Assembly (NCBI RefSeq): GCF_902635505.1
Contig: NC_045427.1
Span: 260,669,922-260,733,921, forward strand
DNA from: Sarcophilus harrisii
Taxonomy: Eukaryota; Chordata; Mammalia; Dasyuromorphia; Dasyuridae
DNA: 64,000 nucleotides
Direction of reading: 5' to 3'
The position numbers were made by a program, and so were the translations under genes. This document shows positions 1-9,942 of this stretch, piece by piece. The notes under the pieces are model-generated. The model had not been told where the DNA came from. It searched no databases and saw nothing but the letters and a program-made list of their open reading frames with translations. The first letter of the stretch is position 1; each line of letters starts with the position of its first letter.

Positions 1-480
1 GTGGGACATATGCTTGTAGGCAGCAGAGAAGAAACTATTAGATAGGGAGAAATTAAATATTACAGAGAGAATTTCTTGGAGATAAAAAGGGTTAGAATAA
101 AGGATACATGTAGAGTAACCACTCTTTGATGGTTCTAACCACTTTGACAAGCAGAAAGGGCACTTTTCTGAGAATGGAGTGAAAGATTTAGAACTTAAGA
201 TAGTTGTATAATGAGAAAGAGGATAGAAGACTTTCTTGTCAAATTATATCCTTTTTCCTGTGAAGCATGAGGCAAAATCTTCAGCAGAGAGAGAGGGTAG
301 GGTGAACAAATGTTATAAAAGGCTTAAGGAGAGAAAAAAAAATTGAGTATAGTTGCTGGAGTGAAGGGAGAGGGAGTCAATTCATGAGGAAAAAAATTGA
401 GTATAGTTGCTGGGATGAGTGGATAAGGAGTCAATTCATAAGGAGGAACAGGATTGTTTTGTGTTTGGTTAAGAATTATG
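1..480. other. Intergenic DNA with a 54-bp tandem duplication
   Basis: Purine-rich intergenic sequence. A direct tandem duplication with period 54 covers about 332-440; both units carry ATTGAGTATAGTTGCTGG and AGTCAATTCAT. The general purine-rich character resembles the ancient repeat family listed in the introns, but I cannot assign it firmly. No gene seen. Confidence 0.6.
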
Positions 481-959
481 ATTTGCTCCTACAGAATGGC
501 TTGCTCCCACAACAAGACCTAAGATATCAGGTTGTATGAAAATGTTTAATAACAATGAATTATGTATAAAAAAAAGGAAAACAAGAATTGACAATGCAGT
601 TCTTACAGCAAAAGCACTTAATGTATCCTATGATTAATATAACTAGTACAATACAAAGAGATACATAGACTAGAGGGAGAGAGAAGAAAGAATGCATCAC
701 AGATTCAAGGAAGCACCAATTTTGATCACAGCTCTGCAAGTCCCAACCCAGTCAGAGCACCCTCTCCATAGGTGAGATTCCAATATGGGTATTGATCTAT
801 CATGACTTAAATGGCCCAGGGAACAAAGGTGCCAGCAATACTGACTTCACTTTCCTGAGCCAAACCAGAAGGGGGGTCCAGTCCTATTTATGTCTGTCAA
901 GAGTGAAGCTGTACTCATGGAATGGGTAGTTGCAGTATATAGATAACACATCCTTGGTG

Positions 960-1327
960 GATTTGGCCAGAATCCACCCAGGATGGTGTTCTTTTAACTA
1001 TATTTTGTTATGCCTCAGTTTCCCTGAATTGTTCTGCCTCAATCCCCCCATTGTAACCCCTCTTCCTGACCCTTAGAACCAATATGGTCCATTCCTGAAA
1101 TATTCCTACTCACCAGTGCTCTCTGCCTTCTTGCCTTTGTTTCCCTTATCACTAAAATCCTATAAGAATCCCTGGAATCTCATGTTCAATGCTGGATACT
1201 TTGAGACTTATTCAGCCCTGGGGGCAACATGTATCCTGTTTTGCCCCCAGTACAATCTCTCCTTCTCAAATAAAATATTAAAAACTCTCTGATCTCTTTC
1301 TTGCCTCAGTTTCTCCAGCATTACAAT
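960..1327 (+). mobile_element. LTR-like fossil (endogenous retrovirus, 3' portion of an LTR)
   Basis: A pyrimidine-rich promoter/polyadenylation module with an AATAAA signal near 1268, then a CTTGCCTCAGTTTCTCCAGC-type stretch ending CATTACA. The end resembles that of the LTR-like piece at 2690-2957. It is an old, broken remnant with no internal coding region recognised. The left boundary is uncertain. Confidence 0.5.
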
Positions 1328-1469
1328 TTGTTCCCAGGGTTATCCAGCAACTACAAAACAGGGGTAAATAATAGTTCACTGTACTGTAATCACCCCATGG
1401 ACATGGAGGGAAACTGAGGGCCAAGGCCTACAGAATCTTTTCCTTATACATATTATCTTTCACCTTGCT

Positions 1470-1775
1470 ATGCTGAGGGTCTTTAGATTTGTCCTTTGTT
1501 CGTGAAGAGATCCAGTGATATCAGGAGGGTGATGTTTTGACTTGGAAATGGATTGGATTTGAGTGAGGGTAAGCTGTGCAGCCAGTAGCCTCATTATCTC
1601 TTACAGGGTCTTTTGAGTCCAGTGGCAACTGAAGATGACCTCAGATACAGTGAAAGATCCTGGCCTTTTTAAGCTAAGGTCTTTCCCAGGTCTCATTCAG
1701 TTTGTCTGAGGAAACACCCATTCAGTGATTTAAAGTTAGGTAAGAAATGAGGCAAAAGATTGGCCTAGTTTGCTT
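1470..1775 (+). repeat. Dispersed repeat, copy A (family not named)
   Basis: Shares ordered blocks with 2188-2460: a TTTGTCCTT...GAAGAG opening, GGATTTGAGTGAG or GGATTTAAGTGAG, CTGTGCA, CCAGTGGCAA or TCAGTGGCAA, and CCTTGGCCTTTTT-like wording. Both copies are + oriented. It looks like a marsupial interspersed repeat. A poly-A run follows at 1781-1800. Confidence 0.55.
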
Positions 1776-2187
1776 ACTTTAAAAAAAAAAAAAAAAAAAA
1801 ATATCAAACCAGGAGGAGGAAAACCCTTAGGGTTTTTGGTCAGAAGAGAAACAATTGCTATTTATACTCAGTCTGAGTTATCAAAACCCTGTTAATTTGT
1901 CAATCAATGAGAGCCAGAGTGATTGGGGTTTATACCACTTGGTCAAGTAGCTCTATTTAAATATCAATACTCTTGATTAAAGCCTGGTTTTTCCAGAGAT
2001 CTATTTCTAGAAATCCTAAATGAAATAACATGGGACAGAAGAGTTAAATGCCCCAGTTTTTTGTTTTTTTTTTTGAATGATAGAAAAACTAAGTAGGGAA
2101 AAGGAAAAAAAATTAGCCCCCAAAGGAAGGAGCATTGCCCAATTGAAACTGGCCAATTGGGTCTTCAGTAGGACAGCTACTGATACT

Positions 2188-2460
2188 GACAGATTGTTGT
2201 TTGTCCTTATTTTTTGAAGAGGACCAAAGACATCTGGATGATGATATTTTGATTTGCAAATGAATTGGATTTAAGTGAGTTGAGGCTGTGCAAAATCATA
2301 AGCCTTACTGTTTTCTCCAGGGTCATCTGAATTCAGTGGCAAGATATAGGTCAGGATGACTAGAAATGACTGACCCCAGAAGCAATGAGACACCTTGGCC
2401 TTTTTCGGTTTATCTGAAATAACTGAGAGCCTAATTGGGAGCAGCTAGCATAAATTTGTA
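2188..2460 (+). repeat. Dispersed repeat, copy B (family not named)
   Basis: Second copy of the repeat at 1470-1775, in the same orientation and diverged. The pair lies between two LTR-like pieces, so they could be independent insertions or part of an old composite element. Confidence 0.55.
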
Positions 2461-2689
2461 GTGGACCTAGTCAGAAATATTTCAGGTTTTGTAATTTTCT
2501 CCAGTTTCTTTCAGTAACATATGAGTGGGAGAGGAGGCAAATGATAATTCAGGGATGAGGTTTGGCAATGTGTGATCAATGACAGGAAAAAGAATCAGAG
2601 TATTTGAAAGAAGTAACTAGCATAAAGTTGAATTGGTTCAACAAGGGTCTAAGATTGGAAAAAAAAGATAGTATACTCACTATAGAGCT

Positions 2690-2957
2690 TATGGTCTGGG
2701 ATATACTAAAAAATGGAGGAATAGGTTAAAGTGAGGACTAGTCTTATTTAGCTCAAACTTAAGTAGTCTATTATGTCATTGTTCTTGTTATTCTATAAAA
2801 GAGTCTTGCTGTCTAGTGCTCAAAGGTTCGATTCTTTGAGATGATAGTCTTGTCCAGCCCTGGAACCAAGATCCATTTGGTCCCAGTTTCTCTCTTCATT
2901 TAATAAACTATTAAATTGGTCTCTAATCTGTCTTGCTCAGTTTTTCCGGCATTACAA
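2690..2957 (+). mobile_element. LTR-like fossil (endogenous retrovirus)
   Basis: Contains a TATA-like CTATAAAAGAG near 2795, then an AATAAA signal near 2901, and ends CATTACA, like the piece ending at 1327. This promoter-plus-poly(A) layout is typical of a retroviral LTR. No internal genes are recognisable. It is old and broken. Confidence 0.5.
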
Positions 2958-4289
2958 CTGCACCAAGGGTGGGTCCCTGTCAGGAGAGTTTCAGGGCTTA
3001 CCCCAAAAGTCAAGGACAGTTTCAGGATTCCCCCATCATATCTACAAAATTCCCAACAAGTAATCCTTCAGCTTCTATGGAATTAAATGAGTGAAAACAC
3101 TCTAATGGGAATATAGCCTTAAACTATATCTTAATTGTGACTTGAGACTTTTAATAACAAATAGAGATTTAGCTAAAAAAGTTGCAGTTGTCTGTCCCCC
3201 TCTGTTTTCCCATTACTTATCAATTAGCATTTAAGTACCTCTTTTTAAAAATTTCTTTTATTTCTGGGTTAGATTTCCATGATTAGAATGTAAGCCTGAA
3301 CTTCTTCAAACAATGGGAGAAAAGGCCAGGGGTAGGGTAGGGTGGGGGCTTTGAGGGCTTCTGCATTCAGACTATTTAATCTTGTGTTTTGAAGTTTTTA
3401 CTTCTCACACTCCTTTTACTGATGAACACCTTGTCAGATGGGATGTCACTGTATTGTAATAAACTCCTTTTTTCTTTTTCTTTTTCTTACTCTGTCTCTC
3501 TGTTTTTGTGGTAGATACTATCCCACACAAGTTTGTACTTGCATACCTTCAAGGAATTCATTTTCTACCTTACCTTTCTTCCCATCCTTCCCTACCCCAC
3601 TCCAGGCAGAATGTTCCATTTTTATATAGTGCTCTAAATGTTGGGAATTTTTTTCTTTTTGTTGAGCTAAAATTTACCATCATAACTTTTAACCATTGAT
3701 CCTATTTCTGTCTTGTTGAGGCAAATGGAGCAATTTGAATCTCTCTTCCCCGTGAGGGAAGGAAGAAAGGAAAGAAGAAAAAAAAAGAAAGAAGGAGAGA
3801 AGGAAGCAAGTAAGCAAGCAAGCAAGCCACTTGAGGGAATGTGAATTAGACTTCTGCTTGGCCCCAGGTAGAAACAACAGATGGAAAAAGTCTTTTCATT
3901 TCCAGTCTATCTTTGGCTTTGATGTAATAAGGACTCTGTGTCTCCCTGATCTTTGTGGAGAGTGGGCCACCTGGCCTGGGGAAATTCCTAAAAATAATCC
4001 CCACCCACCTGAATCTCCCTTGGGAAAGCTATCTGGTTCCCATTAGAATCTCCCACTCCCAAATGATCTGATAATTGCTTTGGTCTGAGAAATAATCACC
4101 ACCTTTTACTGAATTGAAAATTAGCCTTTAATTGCTCCTCGCCCCAAACTATAGAAGGCTAATAAAAGAAGACTCTGAACCCCAAATCTTTAATTAAAAA
4201 ATAGAAAGATGGAAAAAGAACAACAGGGGAATAAATTCAGTTTTGAACATGTTTAGTTTGAAGAACCCACAAGATATATTGGGGAAGTT
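2958..4289. other. Intergenic DNA without a recognised gene
   Basis: AT-rich unique-looking sequence. A purine-rich simple-sequence tract (GAAA, GGAA, then AGCA units) lies at about 3760-3830. Several short open frames of 60-71 codons occur but are low-complexity and unsupported. Confidence 0.6.
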
Positions 4290-4445
4290 TTGTTTTTTGG
4301 GTTTTGGGTTTTTTTTTTTTTTTTGGCTGAGGCAATTGAGGTTAAGTGACTTGTCCAAAGTCATACAGCTAGGAAGCATTAAGTGGCTGAGGTTAAATCT
4401 GAACTCAGGTCCAGTGCTCTAATCACTGCACCACCTAGCTGCCCC
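4290..4445 (-). mobile_element. tRNA-derived marsupial SINE (WSINE/CORE-like)
   Basis: On the minus strand the element starts GGGGCAGCTAGGTGGTGCAG and ends in the poly-A represented here by the T-run at 4310-4324. The conserved GTGACTTGTCCAAAGTCA block is present. Similar flanks (ATATTGGGGA at 4276, ATATTGTAGG at 4446) suggest a target-site duplication. Confidence 0.8.
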
Positions 4446-5039
4446 ATATTGTAGGAGATTTTAAGTGAACTGCTGGAAATCTGAGCTTGTAATGTGAATG
4501 GGAAGTGGGAATGCAGAGATAATAGATTTATAATTTTGTTTTATAAAAGTGATACTTGAAGCCATGAGATAATTATAAAATCCTGATGAGAGATCTATAA
4601 CAAATTCCACACATTGTGTTCAGAGTTGTCCATCTTTTTTTTGGCTTCCTTTTTTTTTTTGTTCTCTGTTGTGCACTTTTTACTTCATTTTTTGCTTCCT
4701 CTCTGCCCTTCCCACCAAGACTACAATTAAGTGCATTACACATGCATATACATATACCCAAATTATAAACACATACACACATATACATATAGATTCATTT
4801 GCATATATGTAAGACCATACTAGGCTTATTTCCAGTTGTCCAAAAGAATGATTTTAATGGACTAGGAAGGATGGACAAAAATGGTTAACAGGGAGTTGAA
4901 ACCAAAGGTAAATAAGATGGTAAGAAGACAACTAGTTTACCTCAGTAATTCAAATCACCAAGCACAGATGAACTATATCCTAAAGTACCAGGAGAATTAA
5001 CAAATGTCACTGTTGAGCCACTATCACTGATTTTTGAAG
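4446..5039. other. Intergenic DNA with CA/TA-rich stretch
   Basis: No gene. About 4735-4815 is rich in ACATAT-type dinucleotides and may be the remnant of an old L1 3' end, but the match is weak. Confidence 0.4.
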
Positions 5040-5703
5040 AGAAATAATACTCTTGACACTGAAAATCAGATATCAAGGAAAATTTATTTTTAACTTACTT
5101 ATATTAAAGTTTTTTATTTACAAAACATATTCATGGGTAATTTTTCCAGCATTGACCCTTGCATAACTTTTTGTTGCAAATTTTCCCTTTCTTCCCCCCA
5201 TTCCCTCCCCCATCTGGCAGGTAGTCCAATATATTTTAAATATGTTGAAATACATGTTAGATCAAGGAAAATTTATTAAAGAAGAATCTTAAGGAATCAT
5301 CATAACATTTCTGGCCAGAAGCAGGCCCCACTCCTCTTTGGGAAGAGGGAGCACTGGGTAGAGAAGTGGGGAAAACTTTATACTTGCTCCTCCCTTCAGA
5401 GAACGGATTGGTCCATTTCATATAGGTTACAGTCTTTCTGATACGCCCACTACATGGTTCCCCTTAATATGTATAAAATATGTTCCTTTCCCCATCATAC
5501 ATCCCATATTCAAAAATGGTAGAAAACTCATCCTCTGGGGTGTGTTGTTTGATATTTAATTAGCCTATTAAGCAGATGCAGTAATGATTTGGTCAAGTCC
5601 TGTCATTAACCCCAACTAATTTGGGCTGGATGGGCTATTATCTTAAGTTTGTGGTTTTCTCAAAACTGCAAGATTCTTTCTGATTGCCTGAATCCACCTA
5701 TGT
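5040..5703 (-). mobile_element. LTR-like fossil, left arm of an inverted pair
   Basis: Read on the minus strand this carries the same sequence as 5906-6366: U3-like start, TATA-like region, GGGGCCTGCTTCTGGCCAGA, AATAAATTTTCCTTGAT and a CAGTGTCAAGAG end. It resembles a retroviral LTR. An L1 fragment (5089-5260) is inserted in it. No internal genes. Broken and moderately old. Confidence 0.65.
5089..5260 (-). mobile_element. 5'-truncated L1 3' end inserted in the LTR-like arm
   Basis: Matches the marsupial L1 3' UTR seen elsewhere here (TTTTTTATTTACAAAACATA, CAGCATTGACCCTTGCATAA, ending before the coding region). It is flanked by a perfect 17-bp target-site duplication, ATCAAGGAAAATTTATT, at 5072-5088 and 5261-5277. 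It is therefore younger than the LTR-like sequence it interrupts. Confidence 0.85.
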
Positions 5704-5905
5704 CTTCCTAGCTTATCAGAAAAATGCTGAAAAGTTGGGTTTCCAGTGTTGCATGCTTTGAGGTTGTGTGGGATTGGGATAGAGGTACCAATGACCAAGA
5801 GGTTTTCAAAATGTGAGAGATTAAGGAAGATTAGAATTCACAGAACAATTAAGTGATCACTAGAAGCCTTGAGCAAACAAGAAATTGGGGGGTGGGGTGA
5901 GGAAG
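5704..5905. other. Spacer between inverted LTR-like arms
   Basis: About 200 bp of sequence that does not pair with either arm. No primer-binding site, coding region or other recognisable motif was seen. Confidence 0.5.
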
Positions 5906-6366
5906 GTACATTCAGCCAATCAGAATCTTGTGGTTTTGAGAAAACCACAAACTTAATAGCTCATCCAGTCCAAACTAGTTGGGGTCAATGACCTGATTTG
6001 ACCAAATCACTACTGCCTGTGCTTAATAGGCTAATTAAATATTAAACAACACAGCCCAGAGGAGGAGTTTTCTGCCATTTTTGAACATGAGATATATGAT
6101 GGGTGGGAAGGATATTCTATACATATTAAGGGGAAACTTGTAATGGAGATATCAGAAAGACTGTAATCCGAATAAAACAGAACCAATCCCTGGGTCACAA
6201 GAGCAAATATAAAGGCGCCTCCATTTCTGTACTCAATGTTCCCTCTTCTGGAAGAGGAATGGGGCCTACTTCTGGCCAGATATTTTAAGACAATTCCTTA
6301 AGATTCTGCTTTAATAAATTTTCCTTGATATCTGATTTTCAGTGTCAAGAGTGTTATTTCTAACAT
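5906..6366 (+). mobile_element. LTR-like fossil, right arm of an inverted pair
   Basis: Plus-strand copy of the LTR at 5040-5703. It has an ATATAAAGG TATA-like box near 6209, GGGGCCTACTTCTGGCCAGA near 6260, a TTTAATAAATTTTCC signal near 6311, and ends GTGTTATTTCTAACA. No internal genes. A short perfect hairpin (TTGTGGTTTT / AAAACCACAA) lies near 5930. Confidence 0.65.
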
Positions 6367-6645
6367 CTAATTATTTCTTTTAATTAGATCTATTTTTACT
6401 TTTTCTTAGTCTGAGGTCATGATTACTCCTCCAGCTGAATATGCTGAAGCATATTAGAATCTGCCCTAGCCCTTTATTTTAATTCTGTTTGTGTCTCCCT
6501 GTTTCAAGTGTTTTTCTTGTAAACAACATATTGTTGGATTTTGATTTCTAAGCTATTTTGTTATCGTTTCCATTTTATAGGTGAACTCATTCCATTAACA
6601 TTCACTTTTCTCAATGATTGGAGTCTTGGTGCCCTCGACTAATAA
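6367..6645 (-). mobile_element. L1 internal fragment
   Basis: Contains AAACAACATATTGTTGGATT with CATATTAGAATCTG and the CCATTTTATAGGTGAACTCA wording familiar from mammalian L1 coding sequence read on the minus strand. No open frame of note. Ends are not defined. Confidence 0.5.
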
Positions 6646-7420
6646 AGTTTCTATCATTTCCTTGATTCGTTAGGAAGAAATTTGTCTAGTCTATACCAAG
6701 TAAATGTTATCCTTATCACAGAGGATATTCCAGGTATAGGAAACAATGTAAGTAAATATTTGGAACACATGGGGCCTTTTCACAGGACATCCAACATTCC
6801 TTTTGTCTAAAATAAGAAGTACATGTTGAGGAATCGCTTAAGGTAAAGGTAGTATAACAGGTTAGTACCAGATGATAGAAGATTCTTAATTTTAAAAAAC
6901 TAAGGAATATGAATTTTATTTATTAGTGACAAAACCCACATTAGACTCCTAATTCTAAGATTCTTGTCTTAACTGTGTGCCTTTGGGCAAGTCACACAAT
7001 TATTATAATAACTGGGTTAAAATTGTGACTCTATCCTTTGTTACCTACGTGATTTTGGACAAGTCATTTTACTTTTTTGCAGCTCAGTTTCCTAATTTGT
7101 AAAATGACATGATCTCTAGTTTTACATCTTCAATCTCTCTGTCTTTATCTATATAATTTATATAATTAGGAATAATAATACTTGCAATGAGCTAGAACTC
7201 ATCATTATGACAATGGATGGAAATAATTTTATTACAAAATACTTATAAATGTGACCTATTATTACATAATTCTTCTAGCAAGCATTCTCATAACATGAGA
7301 GCCAGTTACATATTTTTCATACTTGACCCTGTGCTTCCAACCAACACACTGAATCTGACTCTTTACTTATAAACCACACAATTCATAATAATATAGAAAA
7401 GAAAGTAGTCCTATGTAGAA
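6646..7420. other. Intergenic DNA with a weak MIR-type remnant
   Basis: AT-rich. About 6945-7130 holds two diverged copies of the MIR/THER core (TTGGGCAAGTCAC, then TGGACAAGTCATTTTAC with CAGTTTCCTAATTTGTAAAA), + orientation. No gene seen. Confidence 0.5.
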
Positions 7421-8010
7421 GGTCACAGACAGTGGGGAAACTCGGGGTGAGGAATAAGACTCGAGCCCAGAGGGAACCTGCTAAAATGTCTGATTTGGCT
7501 CCTCATCTCCCCTAAGGGCTCTCAGCCTTCCTGAGAAGTCAGGGGAGGTGACAATCTGTGTTGTGATTGAAGCAGAGTGATATCAGGTGGCAAAGAGTGA
7601 TACCAGGTGCCAAACTGTAATGGGCTGAGGCTTGAGTTGATGCACTGAGGTCCCAAGTACGTGAGGCTAAATAGTATTTGGGCTATACTCTATTAATATA
7701 CATGCTTGGATAAAGAATGGCCCCGCCCACTCTCTGTGCAAGTCCTGATGTGTTGTATAGGAAATGACAATTTTGGTGGATGGAGGCAGAGAGACAGGAA
7801 GAGAGGCTGGGAGAGATTGGGCCTGGGTTCTAATGCTCGTAGCTGCTGGTCGTGTGGCTGCTGGTCTAGCTAGCTTCTTGATTCAGCTGCACACATTGCT
7901 ATCGCAGATTCTCTTCCGCCTCCGATCCTTCTTCATTGAGAATAAAGACTGACAATTTTCCCCTAACCTGAACTCCTGACTCCTGCTGATTTTAAAATAT
8001 GCGGTCTTCA
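7420..8010 (+). mobile_element. LTR-like fossil (probable solo LTR)
   Basis: GC-richer than its surroundings. The end is typical of an LTR: GAGAATAAAGACTGACAATT near 7940 (poly(A) signal), then pyrimidine-rich U5-like sequence. The frame at 7764-7952 is within the LTR and is not a host gene. Left boundary approximate. No internal genes seen. Confidence 0.55.
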
Positions 8011-8655
8011 CACCAACCTATGTGCAATAGCAAGTTGTTTATGTGGTCCCACATGTGCAGTATATACATGGCTCATGTTTTGGTTACATAAGGGTATGAA
8101 GATATAGAAAGGGGAAAGTACTTGGAATAAATGGACTCCACATTTCCACCATTCTCAGGAGTCCCGCCTCATCACTTCTCCACTAGGACGGTATATATTA
8201 GTCACCCCGGTTTGGAGGCTCTAGAAAGCAGGACACAACAGTCTTGAAAGGAGCTAATCAAACAGCAGCACTTGAATCCCAAAGAATCTAAACATGAGGG
8301 CTTCTTTGACAGAGCCTCCCAACTACCGCTTTTTTTCCCCCTTTTCGGCTGTTTCAGAGATTTGAAGAATGTTGGGGAAAACTTCAGAGGAGAGGACTGT
8401 CTCTCTATCCTTCCTCCTGTTGCATTGCTTTCCCACGCTAAACATTCAATTTCCCAAGTAAGATGAAGAAAAGCCTCCAGGGTCCTTGGTGTTTCTGATT
8501 TTAAGTGACTTTCTCTTTCATGCAATATTAGAATCTAATTCGTACACTCTTTGTATTACCACTCATCACCCTTTTCTAGCTTTTCTATTTTCTTCTCCCA
8601 TCTTTGGTCTTCATTAGCTACCATCCCCTGACATCCTTTCAAGTCTCTTACATTC
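8011..8655. other. Intergenic DNA without a recognised feature
   Basis: Overlapping 60-107-codon frames occur on both strands around 8202-8525 but match nothing I know and are not backed by any exon-like structure. Nothing else seen. Confidence 0.5.
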
Positions 8656-8663
8656 TCCTAAAT

Positions 8664-8838
8664 CAGGGGTCCTCAAACTTTTTAAATAGAGAGCCGAACT
8701 ATAGTAAAAAACAAACAAACAAACAAAAACTTTGCTTTGTGGGGCTTTAAATAAAGAAACTTCATAGCCCTGGGTGAGGGGGATAAACGTCCTCAGCTGC
8801 CGCATCTGGCCCGCGGGCCGGAGTTTGGAGATCCCTAA
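8664..8838 (+). mobile_element. Short non-autonomous hAT DNA transposon
   Basis: Begins CAGGGGTCCTCAAACTTTTT and ends GGAGTTTGGAGATCCCTA, so the ends are imperfect inverted repeats. It is flanked by near-identical 8-bp duplications (TCCTAAAT at 8656, CCCTAAAT at 8839), the hAT hallmark. It includes a GGCCCGCGGGCC palindrome and an (AAAC)n run. No transposase. Confidence 0.75.
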
Positions 8839-8845
8839 CCCTAAA

Positions 8846-8995
8846 TCAACAGAAGGGATCTCAGAGACTAGTCCTCTCATTTTATAGATAAGGAAACAGG
8901 AGACTGGATAAGTAATGTTCCCAAGCCATACAGGTTGTAAATGGAAGCACCAGAACTTCAAGTCAGAGTTTCTAACTCCAAGATAGTGACGTAAG
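8846..8995 (+). mobile_element. THER/MIR-type SINE remnant
   Basis: Carries the MIR-family phrase CTCATTTTATAGATAAGGAA followed by a diverged CAAGCCATACAGG core. A CRE-like TGACGTAA at 8987-8994 lies at its right edge, about 770 bp upstream of the GCN2 start codon. Confidence 0.65.
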
Positions 8996-9049
8996 AAGCC
9001 TATGGGCCAGATTTGCAGGGGGTGGGAGAAAAGTGCGCACGTGGGCAAT

Positions 9050-9759
9050 AATTCTATAGCCGACTGAACTGAAGTGATGGTAGCAAATATGAGGATAAAA
9101 CAAGTGTGGAGGAGAGTTACGCGGGCTGAAACACAGCAGAGTTATCAGAACGGTTACAGAGACAGCACATACGTGGCACCGATGCGTGGCTGGCAAGCGA
9201 GGGGGACACGGGATAAAAGGCATTATTCCTTCTATGAGGCGAGATGGAAGCACCCACGCTGACCGGCCCTGCAGCTCCATCCGAGGCGCTGTGCTCGCCG
9301 GAGCAATCTGTTCCAGGGCTCCCGGGATGGCTGAGGAGGCCCGGCCCGACAGATCGCAGCAGGACTCCCACAGGCGCTTAATTAAGAATGCCGGGGCTCG
9401 GATCCAGCCCGGCCACTTGTCCCAGTCCTCCCGGGGCTCAGTTTCTAGCGACGTAGAACGAGGCTGAGCTGAGTCGCGATGGGCCCGGGGGGGGGGGGGG
9501 GAGTTCCCGCGCCGGGGCAGAAGCACCCTCGGGAGCCAGGTTTCCCCGGGGCGCAGCGGCGTTACGCGGGGAGTTGGGTAACGGCCCTCTCCGGCCACCA
9601 GAGGGCAGCGCGGCGTCCCCGAGGGGCCGGGCCCGCCCCGCCCCCACCGTCTCTCCCCTCCTCCACGTCTCAGTCCCCGTCCACCTCCGGGTGGCCCGGC
9701 CAGGCTCGGCCTTCCCGCCAGCCACGCCGCCGCCTCCGCGCTCCGGTGCGGCCGTGGCC
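9050..9759 (+). promoter_or_regulatory. EIF2AK4: CpG-rich promoter and 5' UTR region of EIF2AK4
   Basis: GC content and CpG density rise sharply from about 9240 and stay high to about 10170, spanning the start codon, as in a housekeeping CpG-island promoter. No convincing TATA box was seen near the start. Short motifs present include an E-box CACGTG at 9038-9043. The transcription start cannot be placed from sequence alone. A run of 15 G at 9487-9501 could form a G-quadruplex. Confidence 0.7.
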
Positions 9760-9942
9760 ATGGCGGGGGGCGCCTGCGCGCGGAAGCCCCGGGATCCCGG
9801 CGAGCAGGCTCGGCGCGGGGCGGGCGACGGCGGCGCGGAACAATCGGAGAGCTACCCGCAGCGCCAGGACCACGAGCTGCAGGCGCTGGAGGCCATCTAC
9901 GGCTGCGACTTCCAGGACCTGCGGCGGCCGCGGCCCGGCCAG
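9479..9942 (+). promoter_or_regulatory. Possible upstream ORF overlapping the GCN2 start
   Basis: An ATG at 9479 in strong context (GCGATGG) opens a frame, offset by two bases from GCN2, that runs through exon 1. After splicing to exon 2 the frame reads AG|G then TAA, so it would stop just past the junction after about 155 codons. If transcription starts upstream of 9479 this frame could reduce initiation at 9760. The encoded peptide is Pro/Arg/Ala-rich with no recognised domain, so any role is through translation control. It depends entirely on the unknown transcription start. Confidence 0.35.
9760..9942 (+). CDS. EIF2AK4: EIF2AK4 exon 1 (start codon, start of RWD domain)
   Basis: Encodes residues 1-61. 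It begins MAGG, as human GCN2 does, and the conserved RWD opening ESYPQRQDHELQALEAIYG follows at about 30-48. The ATG sits in a strong Kozak context (G at -3, G at +4). No in-frame ATG lies upstream within the open frame, which reaches back to about 9574. The segment between MAGG and the RWD (residues 5-29) is rich in Gly, Arg and Ala and appears about 15 residues longer than in human. The donor GTAGGA follows at 9943 and the exon ends in phase 0. GC content is very high and continuous with the CpG-rich promoter. Confidence 0.96.

Noticed and set aside
3438-4046. Cluster of 61-71-codon frames
   Set aside because: Low-complexity Ser/Phe/Leu-rich translations of pyrimidine-rich DNA with no family match.
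8987-8994. TGACGTAA as an ATF/CREB element controlling GCN2
   Set aside because: A single 8-mer 770 bp from the start codon at the edge of a SINE remnant is expected by chance. No cluster or conservation can be shown here.
1-9000. Divergent neighbour gene (GPR176 lies upstream of EIF2AK4 in human)
   Set aside because: No exon of it could be recognised on either strand. The region is mostly repeats, and the human spacing would place it outside the window.
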